Below, piece by piece: positions 55,770-64,000 of a DNA stretch of 64,000 nt. Source of the stretch: Enterobacter asburiae. GTDB taxonomy: Bacteria; Pseudomonadota; Gammaproteobacteria; Enterobacterales; Enterobacteriaceae. A program made the translations under genes and the position numbers. A model generated the notes under the pieces. That model saw only the letters and a list, made by a program, of their open reading frames with translations. It was not told where the DNA came from and ran no database searches. The stretch spans positions 372,001 through 436,000 of the forward strand of contig NZ_AP019632.1 in the NCBI RefSeq assembly GCF_007035645.1. Direction: 5' to 3'. Within the stretch, counting starts at the first letter, position 1; each line of letters opens with the position of its first letter.

Positions 55770-56033
55770 TTATTTGTACAGCTCAGCGGTGGCGTGCCAG
55801 TGGTCACCGGAACGCGCTTCGATGATGCGATAGGATGACGCACCCTGTTCTTCCGCTTTTTTGTTCAGCATCTCATGCATGTCCATTGGCGATGTGCCGA
55901 CCGCGCCGACAGAAACCGTACCGATGGCCTGACGGGATTGCGCCTGGTCAGCATTGATAGAGTCAGCTGCGAAAGCACCGAATGACAGGACGGACAGGAC
56001 GCTGAGCGCCGCTACAGTTGATTTGATTTTCAT
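55770..56033 (-). CDS. Second YhcN-family protein
   Basis: DUF1471 protein of 87 residues with signal peptide ending AFAA. It shares the ASSYRIIEARSGDHWHATAELYK ending with the adjacent yhcN, where GDHWHATAELYK is identical. The two differ more in the N-terminal half. The ATG at 56033 is chosen as the start of the signal peptide; the frame is open further upstream. K-12 has one gene here, so this looks like a tandem duplication. Confidence 0.9.
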   Translation of the reverse strand: MKIKSTVAALSVLSVLSFGAFAADSINADQAQSRQAIGTVSVGAVGTSPMDMHEMLNKKAEEQGASSYRIIEARSGDHWHATAELYK

Positions 56034-56408
56034 GATTTTTACCTCGTCGAATTTTTTAGTGGGGTCTTGTTTCGTGACCCTCATCACAAAATCAAGTATA
56101 CACTAATAACGGTAAAAATTAATACCAGACTAATGGTTTCTATTGTTATTACGTGTTAACCAGTCTTTTTTTTATAACCAAATCGCATAATATTGGGCGT
56201 TTTTTGTTCATTTTAGTTGGTTATATCTAATAAAATCATATGGATATCAGCTTTTGATTTTTTGTGCGATTTTTTGATTTAGCATTCACCAGATGAATGT
56301 TAATAGGTGGTAAAAAGCACTATTTGTCAAAGTGAAGGGCAGTAGAAAAGAGGGGAGAACGCAGCAGAAGCAGAACGATCCCCGCAGCGGCGCTACGGGG
56401 AGAGGGGA
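56034..56408. other. Intergenic region between argR and the yhcN pair
   Basis: A 375-base, very AT-rich region between two minus-strand genes. It should contain the promoter of the upstream yhcN paralogue. Several TAATA-like stretches could be -10 elements, and the part near argR is GC-richer. No open frame or RNA gene is recognised. Confidence 0.4.
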
Positions 56409-58215
<1,807 letters not shown>

Positions 58216-58233
58216 TACGAACCGTCTCCCGGT

Positions 58234-58266
58234 AAAAAAAACGGAGCTTATCGCTCCGTTTTTTTA
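58234..58266. terminator. Bidirectional terminator of mdh and degS
   Basis: ACGGAGC (58241-58247) and GCTCCGT (58253-58259) flanked by seven A and six or more T bases, between the convergent genes. Confidence 0.93.
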
Positions 58267-58272
58267 TGCCTG

Positions 58273-59340
58273 TCAGTTAGTGGCCGGGTATTCCTGAATC
58301 GTCACGTGCAGCGTCAGTTTCTTATCGTTGCGCATGACCTCAACAGGGATGATAGAACCCGGGCGAATTTCTGCCACCTGATCCATCGTCTCCAGCGCAG
58401 AGACCGCTGGGGTGCCGTTGACCGACACAATGACATCGTTTACCTGAATCCCCGCGTTAGCCGCCGGACCACCCGGTGCCACCTCGTTAACCACGATGCC
58501 CTGAATCTGATCGATACCGCCGCCCTGGGTATGCATCGGTGCAATTTCGCGCCCGCCGATACCGATATAGCCGCGGATCACGCGTCCGTCGCGGATCAGT
58601 TTATCCATGATTTTGGTCGCCAGCTGGAACGGAATGGCGAAGCCGATCCCTTCCGGCGTCTCACCGTCGTTACTCTTATCGAACGAGAGGGTGTTGATGC
58701 CCATCAGCTCGCCCAGCGAGTTGACCAGCGCCCCGCCGGAGTTACCGTGGTTGATGGAGGCATCGGTTTGCAGGAAGTTCTGCCGCCCGGAGGGGTTCAA
58801 ACCGATACGACCGGTCGCGCTGATAATCCCCTGGGTGATGGTCTGGCCCAGGTTGTAAGGGTTACCGATAGCCAGTACGACGTCACCAATATGCGGGGTA
58901 CGTTTACGGTTGATCGGGATGACCGGCAAACCGCCCGTGGCATTAATTTTCAGAACGGCCAGGTCGGTCAGACTGTCAGACCCAACGAGTAACGCCTCAA
59001 ACACGCGGCCATCCTGCAGGGCGACGATGATCTGGTCGGCATCGTTAATCACGTGCTTGTTGGTAATAATGTAGCCGCGCTCGTCCATGATCACGCCGGA
59101 GCCGAGGGTACGGATCTCCAGCTGGTTATGGGCTGAGGTATTCAGACCACGGTTATAGACGTTAACCACGGCAGGTGCGGCACGGCGGACGGCCTGGTTA
59201 TAGGTGGCCGGCGTTTCATCCGTGCTATCGAACTGGGGAGCCGACAGTTTATTGAACTGACGTAAAGACGGCAGCGCCAGCAGCAGCAGGCCAGCGACAA
59301 TCAAACCGATGACAGTAGAACGTAAGAGCTTTAAAAGCAT
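58273..59340 (-). CDS. degS: Site-1 protease DegS
   Basis: Membrane-anchored periplasmic serine protease of 355 residues. One N-terminal helix (about 8-27), then the protease domain with His96, Asp126 and Ser201 (GNSGG), then a single PDZ domain. It senses unfolded outer-membrane porin tails and cuts RseA to start the sigma-E response. It lies downstream of degQ as in E. coli. Confidence 0.97.
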   Translation of the reverse strand: MLLKLLRSTVIGLIVAGLLLLALPSLRQFNKLSAPQFDSTDETPATYNQAVRRAAPAVVNVYNRGLNTSAHNQLEIRTLGSGVIMDERGYIITNKHVINDADQIIVALQDGRVFEALLVGSDSLTDLAVLKINATGGLPVIPINRKRTPHIGDVVLAIGNPYNLGQTITQGIISATGRIGLNPSGRQNFLQTDASINHGNSGGALVNSLGELMGINTLSFDKSNDGETPEGIGFAIPFQLATKIMDKLIRDGRVIRGYIGIGGREIAPMHTQGGGIDQIQGIVVNEVAPGGPAANAGIQVNDVIVSVNGTPAVSALETMDQVAEIRPGSIIPVEVMRNDKKLTLHVTIQEYPATN

Positions 59341-59388
59341 GATGCGCGTGTCGTTAAAAAAGGAACGATTTGCAGCATAACATGAGTT

Positions 59389-59422
59389 ATCCGGACATCA
59401 CACGCAGCGGTGATGTCCGGGT
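59389..59422. repeat. Inverted repeat between degS and degQ
   Basis: CCGGACATCAC (59391-59401) and GTGATGTCCGG (59410-59420) form a perfect 11-base stem with an 8-base loop. There is no T-run. It could stabilise the degQ 3' end or partly separate degQ from degS. Confidence 0.6.
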
Positions 59423-59431
59423 CGCAAATGC

Positions 59432-60799
59432 TTAGCGCAACAGAATATAGATAGACTCATTGCCACGCATGACCTGCAGGGCAATAACCGCTGGTTTGCT
59501 TTCCAGCACCTTGCGCAGTTCGGCAATAGACTGCACGCGGTTGCGGTTGACACCGATAATCACGTCATCCTGATGCAATCCGGCCTGTGCGGCAGGGCTG
59601 CTCTTCTCGACGGTGTCGATGCTAATGCCTTTCGTACCGTCTTTCAGCTGCCCGTCGCTCAACGTAGCCCCCTGTAGCGCCGGGGCGATAAGCTCCGCGC
59701 TGGCCGAGGAAGAGGTGCTCTTATCCAGCGTCACTTCAACGTCAAGCGGCTTACCGTCACGTATCAGGCCCAGCTTCACTTTGGCGCCTGGTTCCGTTGT
59801 GGCAATCCGCGAACGCAGTTCTGCAAAGCTATTCAGCGGTTTGTCGTTCAGGCTGACGATCACATCTCCCGATTTCACGCCCGCTTTTGCCGAGCCGGAG
59901 TTTGGCAGCACTTCACTGACAAACGCCCCGCGCTGTACGTTGATATTGAACGCTTTTGCGATATCCGCGCTCATCTCCATACCTTTAATACCCAGCAGCC
60001 CGCGTTTGATTTCACCGAACTGGATCAGCTGCTGCGCCAGGGTTTTGGCCATATTGCTGGGGATAGCAAAACCGATCCCGATGCTGCCGCCGCCCGGGGC
60101 CAGAATCGCCGTGTTAATCCCAATCAGCTCGCCGTTAAGGTTGAGCAACGCTCCGCCGGAGTTACCCCGGTTGATTGAGGCATCGGTCTGGATAAAGTTT
60201 TCCAGCCCTTCCAGATTGAGGCCGCTGCGCCCGAGCGCCGAGACGATCCCGGAGGTGGCGGTCTGCCCTAAGCCAAAGGGGTTGCCTACGGCGACGGCAA
60301 AATCGCCGACGCGCAGTTTGTCGGAATCCGCGATGGCAATCTGGGTCAGGTTGCTCGGATTTTGCACCTGCAGCAGCGCGATGTCGCTCTGGTCATCGCC
60401 GCCGATCAGTTTGGCATCAAATTCACGGCCATCGTTCAGCTGGACGCTGATCTTATCGGCCTGGCTGATGACATGGTTGTTGGTCAGGATATAGCCTTTT
60501 GCCGCATCAATAATGACGCCAGAACCCAGGCCTTCAAAAGGCTGAGCCTGCTGGTCGGGAGACTCATCGCCAAAATATTTTTTCAGTTCTTCAGGGACGC
60601 GTTGGCTTTGTACTGCGGTGCCCTCAACCTGAACGCTGACGACCGCCGGCAACACTTTTTCCAGCATAGGCGCGAGGCTTGGAATGGCCGCCTGGCCAGG
60701 CACCTGGGAGGGAATGGCGGCAAATACAGGGACGGACGCCGAGAGAGATAACCCGACACTTAACGCGATAGCGCTCAACAGCTGGTTTTTTTTCTTCAT
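59432..60799 (-). CDS. degQ: Periplasmic serine endoprotease DegQ
   Basis: HtrA-family protease of 455 residues, the E. coli length. A signal peptide ends in PVFAAIP; the triad is His109, Asp139 and Ser214 (RGNSGG), followed by two PDZ domains. It degrades misfolded periplasmic proteins. The ATG at 60799 is taken from homology and the signal peptide; the frame extends further upstream. Confidence 0.97.
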   Translation of the reverse strand: MKKKNQLLSAIALSVGLSLSASVPVFAAIPSQVPGQAAIPSLAPMLEKVLPAVVSVQVEGTAVQSQRVPEELKKYFGDESPDQQAQPFEGLGSGVIIDAAKGYILTNNHVISQADKISVQLNDGREFDAKLIGGDDQSDIALLQVQNPSNLTQIAIADSDKLRVGDFAVAVGNPFGLGQTATSGIVSALGRSGLNLEGLENFIQTDASINRGNSGGALLNLNGELIGINTAILAPGGGSIGIGFAIPSNMAKTLAQQLIQFGEIKRGLLGIKGMEMSADIAKAFNINVQRGAFVSEVLPNSGSAKAGVKSGDVIVSLNDKPLNSFAELRSRIATTEPGAKVKLGLIRDGKPLDVEVTLDKSTSSSASAELIAPALQGATLSDGQLKDGTKGISIDTVEKSSPAAQAGLHQDDVIIGVNRNRVQSIAELRKVLESKPAVIALQVMRGNESIYILLR

Positions 60800-60970
60800 C
60801 GATGTTGACTCTCGTAACCTGGAATAAAGGAAAAACGGCCCTAAAAACACGTTGATGTTATTGAATTTTAAACCGCTGAACAATGAGGTGTTTAACTAAA
60901 TGATAGCTGGGGTCATCAGGAAAGGACGGGCGCAATCGCTGCGCCCGTAAAATAAATTCAGGTTGTGCGA

Positions 60971-61369
60971 TTAATCGCGTTTTACACCGCCGCGCAGCAG
61001 GCCGGACGCGCCATCGGAATAGTCGCGAGGCATCTGAACGGGCGCCTGATCGTTACCGGCTTCAGAGTCAGCCAGACGGTTGCGGAACGGGTTGGTTTCC
61101 GCGGTCATTTCCGGCAGCAGGCTGCTGGAGCTTTTTGCCATATGTTGGTACAGCTGACGATAGTCGGTTGCCATGTTGTCCAGCAGCTCGGCGCTACGGG
61201 CAAAATGGCTGACCAGCTCTTCGCGATACTCTTCCAGCTCGGCTTTGTTCTTTTCCAGTTCGTACTGCAGTGACTGCTGCTGACGCAATTTGCGATTACC
61301 GAAACGCATGGCCACAGCACCAATGACGATGCCGACGACTAAACCGATTAGCGCATATTCCCAGGTCAT
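60971..61369 (-). CDS. zapG: Cell-division and envelope protein ZapG (YhcB)
   Basis: Protein of 132 residues with one N-terminal helix (about 5-22) and a long cytoplasmic coiled coil rich in Glu, Gln and Leu. The end RDYSDGASGLLRGGVKRD matches E. coli. It interacts with divisome, elongasome and lipid-synthesis factors. It is divergent from zapE across 189 bases. Confidence 0.95.
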   Translation of the reverse strand: MTWEYALIGLVVGIVIGAVAMRFGNRKLRQQQSLQYELEKNKAELEEYREELVSHFARSAELLDNMATDYRQLYQHMAKSSSSLLPEMTAETNPFRNRLADSEAGNDQAPVQMPRDYSDGASGLLRGGVKRD

Positions 61370-61558
61370 GAACTTCTCCCGTTGTCTTGTTGTTCCGTAG
61401 GGTGTTGGCTCGGCTCCTGCCTGTGCCTGATAATGCCACTATAACCGCTATTTCTGCAGAAGTGGAATCCTGACGTATCATCGCGTAGTGTAGAACGGCC
61501 TTTTTTTCATCAGTCACGTCTGCTGGTGAGCGTTAATTGAAGGAATAACAATAAGATT

Positions 61559-62683
61559 ATGCAAAACCTGTCCCCTGCATCGCGATATCAACTGGCCCTT
61601 AACGAGGGCACTCATCAGCCTGATGAGGTTCAACGTGAGGCGGTAAACCGTCTGGAGATGATTTATCAGGAGCTCACGGCAAAACCCGCTGAAGTCGAAC
61701 AGAACGGTGGGCTAAAGGCGGCGTTTGGGCGGTTGCTCGGTAAAAAAGCGCCACAGGCTCACGCGCCGGTGCGCGGTTTATATATGTGGGGCGGGGTCGG
61801 TCGCGGAAAAACCTGGCTGATGGACATGTTCTATCTGAGCCTGCCTGGCGCACGTAAACAGCGTCTGCACTTCCATCGTTTTATGCTGCGGGTGCATGAA
61901 GAGCTGACCGCACTGCAGGGCAAAAGCGATCCGCTGGAGATTGTGGCCGACAGGTTCAAGGCGGAAACGGACGTGCTCTGCTTCGATGAATTTTTTGTGT
62001 CTGACATCACCGATGCCATGCTGCTAGGCGGCCTGATGAAGGCGCTATTTGCCCGCGGGATCACGCTGGTGGCTACGTCGAATATCCCGCCGGATGAACT
62101 CTATCGTAACGGCCTGCAGCGCGCACGCTTCCTGCCCGCCATCGATGCCATCAAGCAGCACTGCGATATCATGAACGTCGATGCCGGTGTCGATTATCGT
62201 CTGCGCACGCTGACCCAGGCGCATCTGTGGCTTTCGCCGTTAAATGCAGAGACCACCCGCGAGATGGATACACTCTGGCTGGCGCTGGCGGGAGCAAAAC
62301 GCGAGCACGCCCCGGAACTCGAGATTAACCATCGACCGCTGCCCACCCTTGGCGTCGAAAACCAAACGCTGGCGGTCTCCTTTACGACGCTCTGCGTGGA
62401 TGCCCGCAGCCAGCATGACTACATTGCGCTTTCGCGTCTGTTCCACACCGTGATGGTGCTGGACGTGCCGGTGATGACGCGGCTGATGGAGAGCGAAGCA
62501 CGGCGCTTCATTGCGCTGGTGGACGAGTTTTATGAGCGCCACGTCAAGCTGGTGATCAGCGCCGAGGTACCTTTATATGAGATTTACCAGGGCGAGCGGC
62601 TGAAGTTCGAGTTCCAGCGCTGCCTGTCGCGCCTGCAGGAAATGCAAAGCGAAGAATATCTGAAGCTGGAGCATATGCCGTAA
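61559..62683 (+). CDS. zapE: Cell-division ATPase ZapE
   Basis: AFG1-like AAA ATPase of 374 residues. The Walker A GGVGRGKT is at 78-85 and the Walker B LCFDEFF at 140-146. It acts on the Z-ring in dividing cells, especially under low oxygen or heat in E. coli. A GC-rich palindrome follows the stop. Confidence 0.96.
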   Translation: MQNLSPASRYQLALNEGTHQPDEVQREAVNRLEMIYQELTAKPAEVEQNGGLKAAFGRLLGKKAPQAHAPVRGLYMWGGVGRGKTWLMDMFYLSLPGARKQRLHFHRFMLRVHEELTALQGKSDPLEIVADRFKAETDVLCFDEFFVSDITDAMLLGGLMKALFARGITLVATSNIPPDELYRNGLQRARFLPAIDAIKQHCDIMNVDAGVDYRLRTLTQAHLWLSPLNAETTREMDTLWLALAGAKREHAPELEINHRPLPTLGVENQTLAVSFTTLCVDARSQHDYIALSRLFHTVMVLDVPVMTRLMESEARRFIALVDEFYERHVKLVISAEVPLYEIYQGERLKFEFQRCLSRLQEMQSEEYLKLEHMP

Positions 62684-62690
62684 CAAATGC

Positions 62691-62730
62691 CACCCTCTCC
62701 CGTGGGAGAGGGGCTGGGGGTGAGGGCACC
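62691..62730. repeat. GC-rich palindrome, copy 3
   Basis: CCCTCTCCC (62693-62701) and GGGAGAGGG (62704-62712) with a 2-base centre, followed by GCTGGGGGTGAGGGC, part of the extended form of the repeat. It lies eight bases after the zapE stop. Confidence 0.72.
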
Positions 62731-62789
62731 AGATCGCACAATACCCACCCCCGAAAAACCCATTCCAAAACGCATTTAAGGGTCGATCT

Positions 62790-63404
<615 letters not shown>

Positions 63405-63416
63405 TCGGGATTATAG

Positions 63417-63812
<396 letters not shown>

Positions 63813-63841
63813 TCCATTCTGCTTGCGCAGAACGATTGGCG

Positions 63842-63867
63842 AAAAACCCGCTTCGGCGGGTTTTTTT
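63842..63867 (+). terminator. Terminator of rplM-rpsI
   Basis: CCCGC-TTCG-GCGGG hairpin (63847-63860) with flanking A-run and seven T bases. Confidence 0.93.
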
Positions 63868-64000
63868 ATGGATAATGCGCAGGTTATCCACAATATCCAT
63901 GCATATATCTTCTCTTTTTCCACATTTCCAGAATCCCCTCACCACAAAGCCATCAAAATCTGGTAAACTATCATCCAATTTTCTGCCCAAATATCGGTGA
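63868..64000 (+). promoter_or_regulatory. Region after rpsI with a perfect DnaA box
   Basis: Non-coding to the window edge. TTATCCACA, the consensus DnaA box, is at 63884-63892. TAAACT near 63963 could be a -10 of the next gene, which in E. coli would be sspA; that gene is outside the window. Confidence 0.45.

Overview
This window reads as chromosomal core DNA of an enterobacterium, most likely Enterobacter (E. cloacae complex) or a near relative such as Lelliottia. The evidence is a complete 16S-23S-5S rRNA operon of enterobacterial type, a Fis protein that looks unchanged from E. coli, and gene order that follows E. coli K-12 almost gene for gene from rpsI back to the distal end of rrnD. 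There is no prophage, transposase, CRISPR array or plasmid-type gene. The differences from K-12 are single-gene insertions (kdgT, a NicO-type transporter, an MHYT-GGDEF-EAL protein, an alpha-carbonic anhydrase, a semialdehyde dehydrogenase, a second yhcN), the absence of yhdJ, and a break in gene order exactly at the rRNA operon.

Layout. 1-7.6 kb: crfC-yjcZ (dynamin-like GTPase and partner), kdgT, proP with its CRP-overlapped P1 promoter, and a NicO-type nickel/cobalt transporter. 7.6-13.3 kb: an rRNA operon with P1/P2 promoters, boxA/boxB leader, 16S, tRNA-Glu, 23S, 5S, tRNA-Thr, second 5S and terminator. 13.3-17.5 kb: yhdWXYZ amino-acid ABC transporter. 18-26.2 kb: lipoprotein YhdV, the AcrEF efflux pump with its TetR regulator AcrS, a membrane c-di-GMP enzyme, and YhdU. 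26.3-31.4 kb: dusB-fis, a periplasmic carbonic anhydrase, and yhdT-panF-prmA. 31.5-36.7 kb: aroQ-accB-accC, msrPQ methionine-sulfoxide repair, acuI. 36.9-49.2 kb: csrD, mreBCD, maf (yhdE), rng, yhdP, tldD, all on the plus strand. 49.2-55.3 kb: aaeR divergent from aaeXAB, then a semialdehyde dehydrogenase and the barstar-like yhcO. 55.4-64 kb: two YhcN paralogues, argR, mdh, degS, degQ, zapG, zapE, and rplM-rpsI.

Functional groups: cell shape and division (mreBCD, zapG, zapE), envelope maintenance and quality control (yhdP, degS, degQ, msrPQ, yhcN), drug and aromatic-acid efflux (acrEF, aaeAB), nutrient uptake (proP, kdgT, yhdWXYZ, panF), translation and its control (rrn, rplM, rpsI, prmA, dusB, fis, rng), fatty-acid precursor supply (accBC), and regulators (csrD, argR, aaeR, acrS). 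I did not find a convincing new multi-gene system. The most interesting items are the apparently chimeric rRNA operon at a rearrangement junction, a family of short GC-rich palindromes after three genes, a 21-bp palindrome at the carbonic anhydrase promoter, and the overlapping 3' ends of acrS and the MHYT-GGDEF-EAL gene.
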